From positions 62,001 through 126,000 of the forward strand of contig WSUB01000005.1 in assembly GCA_019633425.1 (NCBI GenBank): 64,000 nucleotides of DNA, given 5' to 3'. The stretch comes from Tulasnella sp. 424. Its lineage: Eukaryota; Basidiomycota; Agaricomycetes; Cantharellales; Tulasnellaceae. Positions 1 to 11,838 of the stretch are shown piece by piece. The notes below the pieces were generated by a model. That model was not told where the DNA came from. It did no database searches and was given only the letters and a program-made list of their open reading frames with translations. The first letter of the stretch is position 1; each line of letters opens with the position of its first letter. A program made the position numbers and the translations under genes.

Positions 1-2278
1 CCTACAAGGGAGGATGGACCACGGTGGTTGCCTTGGATGCCGCAGGAAATGCAGCCGGTGCTCGAAGAGCCAGGAAAATGGTCAGTTCTCGCGGAAGTCC
101 TCCTGGAAATCGAACATGAGATGATGTCTCGACCGTCGCGACTGAGTGAGATCGACCTTACTGCTTGCTCGTGCTCATAAGCTGATCCACGGATGCAAGT
201 GGAACCAGGTACAAATTCGGTACTCGTGATGGTTAACGACCAGCGGACCGCCACCCTCATTAAAGAGTTCCTTGCTTCAATGGATCAAAACCCCGACTCA
301 CCAGGTCGTCCACTACTTGAACGTCGTTTGAGAGGCTACCTGTGGTGGAAGAGCATGCTGTCGGATACCGACGTGAGGCCTTCAAGAAATGCGAATGCTA
401 CAGTTTCAGTGAATGCGTCTAATCAAGATGACGGTCTTAGTGAAGCTCTGAGAAGGAAGGATCAGCAAAGGGCAGCCACCAAACAAGCGAGGCGACGAGT
501 CAGAGGTGGCGGAACTGTCAACACTGTCAGTGAGCGAGACAGGAAGAAGGAGCTCGAAAGAAGTGGATTGATGCCCAACGAGGCAGACCTCAAGATCGAA
601 GCTGATTTGATCGCGGATTTGTATGGAATAATTTCTCTCTCTGCCAACTCCCTGACTTCTGACGGGTCCGCTGTAGTCTGGCCACTCAAGCAACAATGAT
701 CGAAGAGGGTCAGGTCGATTCTGGCCTCCATACGAGTGCAGGGCAGGCGGGCCAGGAGATAAACTGGCCAGGCTCGTCGCTGGAGGTTGAAGAGCCCCCA
801 GAAGATGAGCCTGATATTGGGTTTGACGATGACTACGGCCTTTTAACGCCCGAGCAAATCGTCGTTATCCGGGTCTACGGGGATGACGGCGACGACCAAA
901 TCCTGCACGAACTGCGTCCACGAAACATTATACTGTACGATCCAAACCAAGACTTTATACGGCGAATAGAGGTATGGTTTTTACCTTCTCCAAGCCTGAT
1001 GTGTCACGAAGGCGTACATAGGTGTATCGCAGCTCGAACCCTGGGTTGGCCGTTCGAGTGTACTTCATGACATATCATCTAACCTCGGAAGAACACAAAT
1101 ACCTCGCCGGGCAACGTAGAGAGAAGGATTCTTTTGAGCGCCTCATCAAGGAAAGAGGGGTACGTACCGACGTCCTCAGGTCCCGTAGCTTGTTTTCACA
1201 GCAATTTTTTGTTCCATAGTCGATGCTATTGACAATAGGAGAGTCAGTTACATCCTCCTACTCGGAGAGGGTAACAGCTCTCAGTACACGCATCGGCGGG
1301 GTTCGGGGGACAGCAGATACTGAGGCGGAACTTCCTCGTGTATGCTCCCCTAACACTAAAGCCGAGCATAATCTCTTACTCACTCTTCAACATCGATACA
1401 GGTAATCGTAGATATGCGCGAATTTCGTTCTAGTCTCCCAAATCTACTGGATAGGGCGCGACTACAAGTTGTTCCCGCGACACTGACAGTCGGGGACTAC
1501 ATTTTGACACCTGATATGTGCGTGGAGCGTAAAAGCGTCCCAGATCTCATACAAAGCTTCAACAGCGGCCGACTGTGAGCTCTACCTTCTGCCGATTTGG
1601 GGTTCTCCGTCACAGAAATTACTCCCATAGGTATACCCAATGCGAGCTAATGTCCGCTCACTATAACTACCCGATACTGCTGATAGAGTTCGAAGAAAGC
1701 AGGTCGTTCTCGCTTCAGGTACGTAGGTCACCCTCTTCCGACGCCTAGATCGACGACGCCAATACGCTGGATAGACCTTAGCCGACACCAAATCAGGAGC
1801 CAAGAAAAAACAAGCCGAAAAGGCGAAGGACGCAGGCCCCAAACCCTCCAATGCCAACGATTCGCTCATTCAATCCAAGCTTGTCCTCCTCACTCTATCC
1901 TTTCCCCGGCTTCGAGTTATATGGTCTTCCTCGCCACATGCATCAGTTGACATCATTCGGGAGCTCAAAACCAACTTCGCAGAGCCAGACCTCAGCAAGG
2001 CTATCTCTATGGGCACCGAAGAAGACGATGGAGAAGGAGCCCAATTGGAGGACGTCAATACCCTGGCGGAAGACCTGCTGAGAGCACTCCCTGGCATCGG
2101 GACTAAGAATCTCCGTTATGTCATGAATCGAGTGGATACTGTGACCGGGCTTTGCGAGATGTCACTTGAAGAGTTAGAAGACTTGTTGGGCGTCGAACCG
2201 GGAAGGAAATGCCATGAGTTCATCCACAAAACTCTGAAGCAGCACCCCTTGGGAGGTCTTCTTCCACAAACGAGGTAG
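1..2278 (+). CDS. RAD1: XPF/Rad1-type structure-specific DNA repair endonuclease, 3' part (5' end outside window)
   Basis: Catalytic subunit of the XPF-ERCC1 (Rad1-Rad10) nuclease, which cuts the 5' side of bubbles and 3' flaps in nucleotide excision repair, crosslink repair and single-strand annealing. Eight exons read in one frame: 1-145, 200-620, 677-971, 1022-1159, 1220-1339, 1402-1574, 1631-1718 and 1775-2278, about 627 visible residues. Seen directly: the helicase-like stretch [20 protein letters not shown]; the region [19 protein letters not shown] joined across an intron; the nuclease motif GD...ERKSVPD at about 1490-1545, which matches the family signature GDXnERKX3D; and a C-terminal helix-hairpin-helix region (LPGIGTKN) that in the family binds the ERCC1/Rad10 partner. 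No broken key residue was seen. The gene converges with its neighbour, 90 bp stop to stop. Family assignment is firm. The missing part is the N-terminal inactive SF2 helicase domain. Confidence 0.93.
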
Positions 2279-2368
2279 CACTACATGACGCATGCAAAGC
2301 ACGATAGTAACAGTATATTCAATGTACTCATTTGCCACATTCCGTGATTGCAATACCGCTTCGTTTTC

Positions 2369-3869
2369 TTATGGGGAGTCTGCGGTGCGCGTTTTCCGGT
2401 AGAATGCCCATTTCGGGGTAGCGCCCAGATGGTCTGACGTACTAGCTCTTGGAGGTGGCTTGTAGAGAGTAACCCGAGAGGGTTTCGGCGAAGCAGGGAC
2501 CAGGCTACCCGGATAGTTGGGGAGCTTGAACTTGCCAGAGCTTCTGTAGGGATCCGGTGTTATTGGAGAATCAACTGGCCGTCTCTTTTTTGCGAGTGTT
2601 GACCAAATCTGTTCTTCATCACCCCCAAAATCGGGGTGCTCGGAAGGACGGACCGTCGCTCTTCTTGGCGGACATTGGGCAGCTGGTCCGCTCGGCTGCA
2701 CTGTCGACGACATGGCTTCATACCAAGTGTCGCTCTTAATGATTGGCATAATGAGCGCTTCATCCAGCAGATTTACTTGCTTCACTAACCTTATCAACAG
2801 TTGGGAAATTGGACATCGGGGATTCGACGTTGTTGTGAAGGCCATTCGTGTTGGCGATTATGGGAGAAAGCCAGGTGCCTGGCGGCAAAACTGGGCCCTG
2901 ATGGCCACTGAGAGTCGCAAACGAATCAACACGCTTCGGGTTGAGTGGTTGAGATGAGCACGATTTGTTTTCAGCCCTGTGGCTAGAGGTAGGGCCAGCT
3001 TCCTGGCAAGTGAGTTTGGGAGAAACGGCGCGAGATGCTGAGCTTCTAGCGACTCGAGGGTCCTGTCGAGACAGAAATACTGAGCGGAGCGAAGGGGGTA
3101 AGCTTTCTGTAACGGGAGCTGGCGTAACGAAAGACTTTCGTGGGTTTGGCGGGGTTTGGGTGTTGAACATCAGTTGTGATCGAGAAGAGGGAAAGGGGAT
3201 TGATACCTCTGACATTTGAGTCAGGTCCAGGCTGGCCCGGGGCGATCGCCTCGACTGCGGGAGGGCCTTTGGAGATGTAGACAAACGAGCGCGTTTTGGC
3301 CAAGGTTGTTCGCCGAGCTGAAGGGTAGGCGAAGTCCTCACTTCATCGTCAGAGTAGCTGGAGCTTTCGAAGAGTTCGTCGCCATCGGAGCGGCTGTATA
3401 GCGTTCCAGTACGTATGGACGAAGGCGTTGAGGGAAGATTTTGTTCGACGGGCGTTGTGACCCTAGCGTGTTGCTTTGCCAGTGAAAGAGTGGCTCTTAT
3501 CGAACCGGCATCATAGATTGAAGTCTCAGGTTGACGATTTTCTATCTTGGCTATCCGTGGTTGGCACCGGAAGGCGTCAGTGCCGATCCGATTCCTCGAT
3601 GGATGTGACAGTGTTGGATGAGGTGAGATTGGCTTGGATTCCGGAGAAGTGCGAGCTCTATTGAAAGCGTTCAGTTTTGCAATAGTCCAAGGATTGGTTT
3701 TGAAGTGGGCGAAATCTTCCCGGTTTGACAGGTCTACTTCATCCCCAGCGGGAGTCCCCTCGGTCAGGTCATCAGCTCCGTTGGTACAGCCACCCGCATC
3801 CGTAGTATCCTCATCTTCGTCGTATTCGTTTCCTCCTCTGAGCGAAAAGGACCAGGGCTCAACAGACAT
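2369..3869 (-). CDS. Unrecognised low-complexity, probably nuclear protein
   Basis: Two exons (3869-2790 and 2734-2369 on the minus strand) joined across a 55-nt GT-AG intron give a 481-residue protein. I do not recognise a domain. It begins MSVEPWSFSLRG, then has an acidic patch (YDEDEDT), many Ser/Pro/Arg stretches, short basic clusters such as KRARLSTSPK that could be nuclear localisation signals, and a Pro-rich basic C-terminus. SP/TP dipeptides are frequent, suggesting phosphorylation by proline-directed kinases (inference). The long open frame plus an intron that keeps it open argue that the gene is real. The start used is the first ATG of the frame, which lies 145 bp from the divergent F-box gene start, so the two may share a promoter. 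Confidence 0.6.
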
Positions 3870-4014
3870 GACGTGCTGGCTTCAAGGTTGTGGTACTCAA
3901 ACCTTGAGCGAGACCAGCCAACAAATAAACAAAGGTGGCGTGACACGTGACTATGTTATGTCAGCCACAAGGTGCCTTACCACCGAGGCCGCTTGTCTCC
4001 AAACCTCTCCCGGC

Positions 4015-5728
4015 ATGAGTTCTACTGACGAGGAAGAAATAAGGCGAGTCTCATGTGCTATTCTACATTTTAATAGTCTTTAATGGTGGCCGTTCCCTGC
4101 GGTGTAGGGGCATTTACAAGCTGCCAGCAGAGCTCCTCTTGGAGATTCTAGTTTGTCTTGACTTTACAAATATCCTATCCATAAGACAGGTATATATACG
4201 TATTTAATAATCTTGTGCTCCTGCTAACTTATTCCCGCTCGAAAGTGCTGCAAAGTTCTTCGTGATCTCACACATACTCGGGCCTTATGGACAAGAAGGA
4301 TTGTCGGACTTGCGAATGCAAGTCCATCTTCCCGAAAAGAATGCACCAAAATGACAGTTTCAGATATGGAAGCCTTTGAAAGAAAACATTTTATTCTTTC
4401 CGAACACTGGCAGCACGCACAACCGAATTTTCGGTCTATTCGGGGGATGGATGCGCCTGAAGTCGTCAATAGGCTATGCATTGTACCAGGTGGCCGTTAC
4501 ATGCTTGTAATGCCACGACGTATCCGCACCTATGTGGTGGACCTGGACACGCTTGATCAAGCCAGTGATCAAGTGTTCTTCGAACTGCTCCACACGAATG
4601 GCTGCCACTTCACAACTTATAATTGGAGGGTTGGACGGGATGATGCCGGCGCAATTTTCGTCATTGCGGAAATCGCTTGGCCTGCAGACAGAGAGTAAGT
4701 ATCGTTGCGAGCTGCGTTGGCTGCATGTCACAAAACCAACCTGCTCGCCGCTTTCAGCACATTCGCTTTTTGGGTCGCCGACTTCTCCAACACGCCCCAA
4801 GCTCGCTACCTCGGCCAGACCACGATCCCGCGTCCCGTACAAATCTATCGAGTTCACCTCGATGTATTTGCTTGCTCCTTGAAGAATACAAATCACCTCT
4901 TACTCTTCGAATGGCAGGCATTACTCCTTGGGAAAAACAAGTTCTGCTGCAGCGTCCTCCGCTATGACTCTCGAGTACGTCCTCAGCCCACATTTCACTT
5001 CTCCTTGATATATAATGAACATCGATCTTCAGATTTCTATTTCAACGTCGCATTCATTATGCGTCCTGAAAGACAATTCAATTCTTGTTTTTGACTCTTC
5101 AAGTCAAAAGCTCTTGTACTTTGACGCACCCGAGTTCCTGCTCGTTGGATCCCTTCATGAACTACAATACCCCGAAGCCCGCACCTCGCCTCTATGGGAA
5201 TATGCTTACCCGGGCCACAATTGTGGTCCGATGATCCTTTCGTCACCGGTGCAGTCTCAAATCAACCAATCGAGCCATTCCGTTCGTGCTCGGTCTTGGT
5301 TGACCAACTGCCTCTCAGTCCTTTGCATTGATAAATCCGGTGGGCACACGGTCGCGCACAGCGTGACCGAAGCGCCGTGTCGTGCCTTCGTACTGGGGCG
5401 GTTGCGGTGCTTAACGATGACTCGGGTCGGCGAGAATGGTTTATGGGAGTTCGGATGCTATACAACGGGAGAACAACAGCACTACTGCGGAGATGAATAC
5501 ATCGGCGAATCCGCACCAACCGCGCTCACATATCATGGCAGTTTTCTGCTGAAGATGGGTTCCGAAGCCTCGGCGAGTTTAGCTAGTAGCGTCCACTTGA
5601 TTCCGGATTCAACTGAATCTAGCGCTATCAAGCTCTACTTCGACGAGGAATCCGGTAGACTCTGCCTCTTGATGTCTGATGCTGTTGGTAGACCCTGGCG
5701 ACGAGTCGTTGTTATTGACTTTACCTAG
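4015..5728 (+). CDS. F-box protein of the large basidiomycete family
   Basis: Five exons (4015-4043, 4108-4189, 4246-4694, 4758-4974, 5033-5728) give a 490-residue protein. Just after the N-terminus sits the F-box signature LPAELLLEILVCLDFTNILS, followed by a Cys-Lys-Leu-Arg-Asp-Leu stretch ending TRALW, the usual Agaricomycete F-box pattern. The rest is a long variable region of the kind seen in agaric F-box families, with no clear LRR or WD repeats. By family knowledge it should bind Skp1 and act as the substrate receptor of an SCF ubiquitin ligase; the substrate is unknown. The first intron needs a GC donor (AAG then GCGAGT) to join the short MSSTDEEEIRG exon to the F-box; a different start is possible. 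The gene converges with REV7, 142 bp stop to stop. Confidence 0.75.
4044..4107 (+). other. Predicted GC-AG intron in F-box gene
   Basis: The donor reads AAG|GCGAGT and the acceptor GTGTAG. Splicing here joins an ATG-initiated short exon in frame to the F-box. No GT donor nearby gives the same frame. Confidence 0.45.
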
Positions 5729-5870
5729 AATAATATACCCTTGTCTGACTCGTTAAAAGATAGTTCTATTGGTCGTCAAAAGTTCAGCTGTTCGAAAAAC
5801 GTCGATTACGCTCGAGTATTGCGAACGACCAGGCACGATGGTTATAGTATCAAAACTCCACAAATAGCGC

Positions 5871-6945
5871 TTATGGTTGCTCTAGACGCTCTTTCCCTTT
5901 ACTCGCTCTAGATTTACTTCTCTGTATCTTCTCCTCGGACTCTTGAATTGCCAAGGAGAACTTAGAGAAGAGAGCGTCAGAAAGTACCTCAGCGGCGGGA
6001 AGGGCATGAAGCTCACATTCACGATCCCAGTTTCAACGGCTTTAACCATGTATAATTCAGCCTCATCAGAAGTACCGTCTGAGGTGTGTTGAGCGACAGC
6101 GGGAACCCAGGGAACTGGATCCTGCTAGAGAAACGCTGGACTCGGCTTTATGTTCGGTTTAATTTCTCCAGACATACCTCGTTCGGAACGGACGTCGGAA
6201 CGTTGCCATCTTTCATTTCCAATACAACAGAAAAGCTAAGCTCATCTGATATGGGAGAGGAATTAGGTTACTGATCACCAAATGACCCAAGGAGCGGACC
6301 TTGATCGTCATGTTTGCCTAGCATCTGAGCTTCAGCGCTACCGAGTTTCACCAAGAACGAACGGAACTGCTGTTGAAGATCCTCTTGGGTCATGGCATCG
6401 GGTATTCTAAGCTTCGGGTAAGCGTTCCTGGAGCTCAGCTCTTCCATTCGGTGACTCACGGCGTATCCTGGTGCTGCGAATCGATTCCAATCACGGTATT
6501 AACAGTGAAAACGAACCGCTCCAAAGCGACATCGCTTTTGTCCTTGATAACGAGAACAACGGAGCGAACGTTGCTCTGGTTGGTACATCATAAATAACAA
6601 AGCCGGGGACATATGAACCCAATGACTCACGGAGAGCAGCTCTTGCCCAATTGATTTTACACAGGAGGAGATGTACTCGTTTAGGCTCGGGCTTCGCGAT
6701 TGAAATACTGGCGCGTCGTATTTTTTCCTTCGGACGAAAACTTGATACGGATAAACTTGACGCAAACAAAGAATGGTGTGGAATGTTGCTTCCACTGCGA
6801 GGTTGTCAGCCTCCCCTGCCGGATGTTCAGCAGTCGGGACTTACAAAACTCGCATATTGCAACCACAGTATCTATCAGACGCAACAGAAGTCAGTCCGGA
6901 ATATCCAGAGAAAGTCATCAGCTCACCCGTGTAACTAAGAGACAT
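5871..6945 (-). CDS. REV7: REV7/MAD2L2-like HORMA-domain protein
   Basis: Accessory subunit of DNA polymerase zeta, bridging Rev3 and Rev1 in translesion synthesis; MAD2L2 also acts in the animal shieldin complex. Eight small exons on the minus strand (6945-6927, 6871-6845, 6794-6631, 6575-6460, 6406-6300, 6245-6178, 6121-6017, 5960-5871) keep one frame and code for 231 residues, close to the family's usual 200-250. Joined exons read AICEFLEATFHTILCLRQVY near the N-terminus, the classic HORMA opening, then FVRRKKYDAPVFQSRSP, then SVVLVIKDKS...LERFVF for the central beta sheet, and near the end DPVPWVP and a C-terminal seat-belt-like part. The start is the ATG at 6945. Exons this small are easily missed by automatic prediction. 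It sits between an F-box gene and the mating-type gene HD1. Confidence 0.88.
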
Positions 6946-7656
6946 GGTCGCGCGGATTTCGAGTGGCACAGCGAAGGATGAGAGAAATCCAGCTTCAACG
7001 CGCAAGCAGGTTGCTTAGAGGCGCAATCGCAAGGCGCGGCACCTGGACACCTGGCCTCCCGTCTAGTAGCTAGAAGAAATTCGGTATGAAAGTCAACAAA
7101 AAACCAGTGGATGTAAGCAGTATAACGTCTCGACGTCTAGTACGGTCCCTCTAATGCTAGTCGGGAGATGGAGATCGGATCAAATATTGAGTAATTGGGT
7201 GAGACAACTGAGGAGTTCAGTGTCAAAGTCTTATTCTTTGTATGGCTGTTGTGATGTCGGAGATTTTGTTCTTGGTGGGGACGGATGCAGTGCGTGTTTT
7301 GCCTGCCGGATCTGGAAGCTGCACGTGTCGGCTCGGCCCGAGCGGAGAGCCGTGAGGGGGGCGGTGCGGTCGGGGACGGCAAATAGCGAGCACACGGTGG
7401 GGCAATACAGTCTACATTGTTCCACGCATAATGGCATATAAGAATACAGGTATAAGCTAGCTAAGGTGAATACGGGTAAATTTCAATCGAGGAGAAGGGA
7501 AGAGTTGTTACAAGGGGAGGCTGAGAGGAAAGACGCACGAAAAATATAAACTGGAACAGAATTAAGGATACCAAATGTCCTAGCATGGTAAAGGCTGCCT
7601 AAAAGAGAAGAAAGCAAAACTGATCAGTTTATACAAAACTACAAAAGCATAGACGA
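6946..7656. other. Intergenic: REV7 upstream region and HD1 3' flank
   Basis: This 711-bp stretch holds the REV7 promoter side and the HD1 downstream side. Only short chance reading frames were found, with no repeat or RNA gene that I can support. Confidence 0.6.
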
Positions 7657-9988
7657 TCATCCTGAATAATAAACAGGCTGGGAAATCGACCATTCTTGTG
7701 AAGGGGCTGGGGCGGCCGCAGCGTCTGGGTAAACGATTTGAGGAGTTGCCGACGAGTCCCAACGTTGAACGAACGATTCCTGCTTTGTAGGTAAAGGAAG
7801 AGCCGCTGGATCATATCCGACAATGTCAGATACCTGACCATATTCGTATGAAGAGGTTTCGAGAGGTGGACCAAAGGAGATCGTGGAAGGAATCGATGTA
7901 GAGGAGAATTGATGCGGCTGGTCGACGAAGGCGAATGCTTGGTTTGCATATGTGACAGTGCCATCATAGGGTTGAGAGTGGTGTGAGGTGGAAGGATCCG
8001 ACGCTGTGGTTGCATATGAGTGGAACTGCTGCAGTTGGTTAACTGACAGGTCATGGAATTGAGCCAATGCTCCTTCCGGAAGTGAGGACATTGGTATGAC
8101 AATATCCTGACAGGCCTCGGCCGTCGCCACTACAGGAGCATCCGTTTGCGTAGGGGAGTTGAAGTCCGTCGCTGATTCAGGGGAGTACGACGGCGGCGAC
8201 GTTTCAACAATGTCGTTCCAGAAGGTGGCGGGGTCCTCGTGGGCGAGCGATGGGAGGCTAGTAGTGAAAGAGGCTGAATGAACTGCTTGACGGACTCCGT
8301 TAACCCAACCCTCGACGTTGAGATGCTTGGGCTCAAGCCCCAGATCTTCTCGAAGACTGAAAGGGATTTCAGCCGGGTCGATCGACGCCTCGACCTTTGG
8401 CACAGTGACAGAAACGACTGGTTTATCCAGAGCCGCCTCGTAATCAGCCTCCGACGAGGGCTGCGTCTCCGAACCGGACCGTGGACGGCTGTAGGATGAT
8501 GGGGAAGACTTGTGGTAGACGGTCGACGGAGCCTCGCCAAGTTCCGATCCAACCAAAGTTGATGCCGCAGAGAGAGGAACCCCTATTGAGCGATGAGGAG
8601 CAGATACTGGACGAGAAGGGATGAGTGCCAGTGCATGGTATGCCGCTAAAGTACTCACAATCGGGAACGCCGAGTCTTCGGCGTGACAAATCCTTTGGAG
8701 GAATGTGGATCTCGTCTTCGCTGACGGTCTCCAGCGACATCCGACCATCCATTAACGGGGTTGCAGGTATTGAGTCACGGTGTAGCGAAGGTGTTGCGCG
8801 ATGGTGGGCGAGTGTCCGGCGGGGTTGGAGATCGAGGCTGCTTGTCGAGGGCGCAGCCTTGAGAGCGCGAGGCGATGTGGACCACGTAGAGGCTCGAGAA
8901 AGCTTTGACGGATTAGAGTCCTCGTCCGCATCTCGCTTCCTCTTCTCTCCGGTGCGTGCGCTGGAGTCCTCGCGACCGAGTTGAGGCGTTTGGCATTCGC
9001 GTTTGATCTGCGCAATCTTCTTTCGTCGTTGTCGCTGCTCCTCTTGCCACCGCAGGGCGTCGGCCTCGGACATTTGGAGAAGCCCGTTGAGGTCGTTCAT
9101 GAAGTCGCTGCTGACCACTTCTCTTGCTAGTTCGTCGACGTACTTCCGCATCTTCATGATTGCGTCCTTGATCTCTTGACTTGCTGGATAGTGGGGGTTG
9201 AAGAGGACGCCCTCGACGAGGTTCTTCATCTCGTCCTTGCGGTTGTTGGCGTAGTTTTTCATGATGTCCATCCAGCCTGAACGCCGTCGAGTGTTGGTGA
9301 ACCACTGGTTTAGAGAAGTGGCGTTGATCCCAGCGCGAGCTTGGAGGTCTTGCTTCTGGCTTGCCGTTGGGTAGGGATCGCTGAGGTTCTCCATGAAAAA
9401 GTCTCGACATGGTCTGAATTTCAATGACTCCTGCCCAGGTATACCCGACTCCACTCGGCGCTTGCGATGAGTTTTTGGAAAGTCGATAGGGAGTCGTTTG
9501 ATTTGCAATTGAGGCTTCGTCTTCTTGGGGTGTGGTACGGGGGAATGTGACAGCTTCATCTTTTTCGGCTTGTTTGCTTGAGCCTCGCGAGCCTCCTCGT
9601 CGAACACCGACTGGATTGCGGTAGTAAGGCTACCTTTGACCGTCTGATAGTCCGAGTCGTTCTCCAGAAAGCTTTCTAGCATCGCTTCCACGCTGTCTAA
9701 GACATACTGGAGGAGCTCTTTGGTTTCGTCTCCGAGCTTCCCTTGTTGGTTAAGAGAAACAGCGCGAGACTCCAATATCCGCCAGTGGTGTTCTAGTTGC
9801 TGGAGGGCATAGTCGTCGTGGGTCTGATCGAACAGAAGGAGGTGTTTTTCAAAGGTGGTGAGATCCTCGTAGATGACGAAGTCATCAGGAGATCGTGGAT
9901 TGGAGACTGGGCGGATATGAGGGAGTTGAAGGTCTTCGTCGGACGGAGTAGATGGTGCTGGGGAGCTTGGGTCTGTGGATGAAGACAT
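7657..9988 (-). CDS. HD1: HD1 homeodomain mating-type transcription factor
   Basis: One half of the HD (A-type) mating-type heterodimer; after mating, HD1 of one partner pairs with HD2 of the other to switch on dikaryon development. Two exons (9988-8659 and 8606-7657, 52-nt intron) code for 759 residues. The homeodomain lies at about residues 185-245 (roughly 9254-9430): a TALE-like loop with PYP between helices 1 and 2, and recognition helix NQWFTNTRRRSGW keeping W48, F49, N51 and R53. The N-terminal ~180 residues form the region that in this family carries allele-specific dimerisation. After the homeodomain come a coiled stretch rich in E, Q and R (EEQRQRRKKIAQIKREC), the basic cluster EKRKRDADED (likely nuclear localisation) and a long Ser/Pro/Gln-rich tail typical of HD1 activation regions. 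It is transcribed away from HD2. Confidence 0.9.
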
Positions 9989-11059
9989 GGTAGGGGAAAG
10001 GATGAGATGGAAGAGAGATGAGGGGATGAGATGAGGAGAGGGGAATGTTGGTGCAAATGCTCTTCTGACGGCGGGTGTCTGTATCGTCGATTAGCGGATG
10101 GGAAGTAGGGGGAGAGTGCTGCTGGTGCGAGCCTGTCGACGACTTGAGCAGGACGGCGGATGGAGTCGGAGGGATGATGGGTGGAGGGGGGGTGTAGTTG
10201 GAGAGAGAGAGGGTATCCCGGTAGTCAGAGGAGAAATAAGAAGAAGGGGGGAACAAAAGGACTTTGGAGGATGGGCCCAAACAAGCCGCTACGACATGGG
10301 ACCGCCACGACTTTTGGGTACACACCATGCTGATCCCTGTCCGGTAGCCGTTCCCTTGGTCAGGAGAGAAATACTAGCAACTCCCATCACCGACATTACG
10401 ACCCAGTCATTGATCTCGTCGTCCATGCCAGAGTGTTGCTGAGTTCGCCGAATGTTGTTGTGGCATCGGCACTGAGCAGATTCCGGGACAAGAACCCCAA
10501 CACCACTTTGTCCTTCGTCACATCCTGCTATAACCACTACTTTCTCTCTCTTCCCTTCTCGTCGACAGTGAAATGGATCCGCCATGCGACGTATGTCAGC
10601 TGAAATGTGGTCGTTCTCATAGGGCAGGTTCCCAGCATTGGCATTAGCGCCTTTAGTCACCAAAAGGTCGGCAAACCCGTCCAGCAGCCTCTGTCGCATC
10701 GACGAAACCGTTTAACCGACCAACCAAGCCAAGTTAACGAAGACAAAGCCTTTCTGACAAGGGAAAGACTTCATCTTCAACATGGTGGTGGGTTGGTCCC
10801 CAGACGAGTCCCTATGAACGGATCCAGATCACATTCTAATTCCGTCCAGCGGACAAAATATCATCATTCTTAGGATGTTTCAAGGCAGCGCTGACGAAAA
10901 ACAAGAGATAACAATGTTCCGGACATCGAGCAAAGATCTTTGGGTCTTCCAAGGCGAAGCTGCTTTCATACGCGGAACTTTGAAGGCGCCCAGCCATGCA
11001 TCGAGCCCGACACGGAAGCAAGCCTGCATGCCGCAACACACTTTACAACGTCGAATCTT

Positions 11060-11566
11060 CCCTAGTTTGGGCCAGCATCTCGCCGAATTGCAAGGTTCTG
11101 GGCATTACTCGACATCGCTTTGACCGAACGGCCGGTGATTCGTCAGAACACCTCGTCGCCGGGAGCGACCGATATCGTGCACGCCACTCGTTATGGACGC
11201 AGAACTCCGGCATCAACTAAATGTCCCCCCCTAGTTTGAGCCGGCATCTTGCTGAACTGCAAGGTTTTGGGCGTTACTCAACATCGCTTTGACCCAACAG
11301 CCGGTGATCCGTCAGAACACCTCGTCGTCGGGGGCGACCGATATCATGCACGCCACGCATTATGGACGCAGAACTCCAGCATCAACGAAATGCCCCCCTA
11401 GTTTCAGCCAGCATCTTGCCGAACTGCAAGGTTCTGAGCGTTACTCAGCGTCGCTTTGACCCAACGGCCGGTGATCCATCAGAACACCTCGTCGCCGGGG
11501 GTGACCGATATCATGCACGCCACTCATTATGGACACAGAAGAACTCCGGCATCAACTAAATGTCCT
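11060..11566. repeat. Tandem repeat, three units of about 168 bp
   Basis: Three head-to-tail copies start near 11060, 11229 and 11396, each opening with CCCTAGTTT and closing with a GGCATCAACTAAATG-like end. Units are 167-170 bp long and most differences are single substitutions; unit 3 has a 3-bp insertion (CAGAAGAACTCC versus CAGAACTCC). No unit keeps an open frame shared by all three copies, so it looks non-coding. Confidence 0.85.
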
Positions 11567-11838
11567 CGAACTGAGATGCAGCGGCACTCTCCCGCAAAGA
11601 ACGCTTCCAACCTGTCTTCCTGGTCTTCGGTTGGAAGGAGGTGGTCTAGCACACGGCGGGCCCAACGACTAAAGATTGGCCAATGCTCGTCCATCCACTC
11701 CGCCGTGAATTGAACATGTTTCCCATATCGAGTGTAGGATGCCGACATAGATGGTTGTCCAATCTGTCGTGCATCTTCATCGTTATAAAATGGCCTCAAA
11801 ATAATGTGGCGGAAAGCTCTTTTTGTTTGCTAGTGCAG
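11567..11838 (-). pseudogene. Coding-like fragment of unknown family
   Basis: A minus-strand frame reads KRAFRHIILRPFYNDEDARQ and then a Trp/Glu-rich stretch with EWMDEHWPIFSRWARRVLDH. The composition looks like real protein rather than chance, and the frame begins just after a plausible acceptor (CACTAG). I find no start codon or partner exons that make a full gene, so it may be an exon of an unrecognised gene or a remnant. It runs directly into the tandem repeat array. Confidence 0.3.

Noticed and set aside
8130..8552. Alternative-frame open reading stretch in HD1
   Set aside because: Arg/Ser/Pro-rich shadow of HD1 exon 2.
10289..10699. Minus-strand 136-residue frame between HD1 and HD2 as a hydrophobin-like gene
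   Set aside because: The cysteine spacing does not match hydrophobins and there is no signal peptide.
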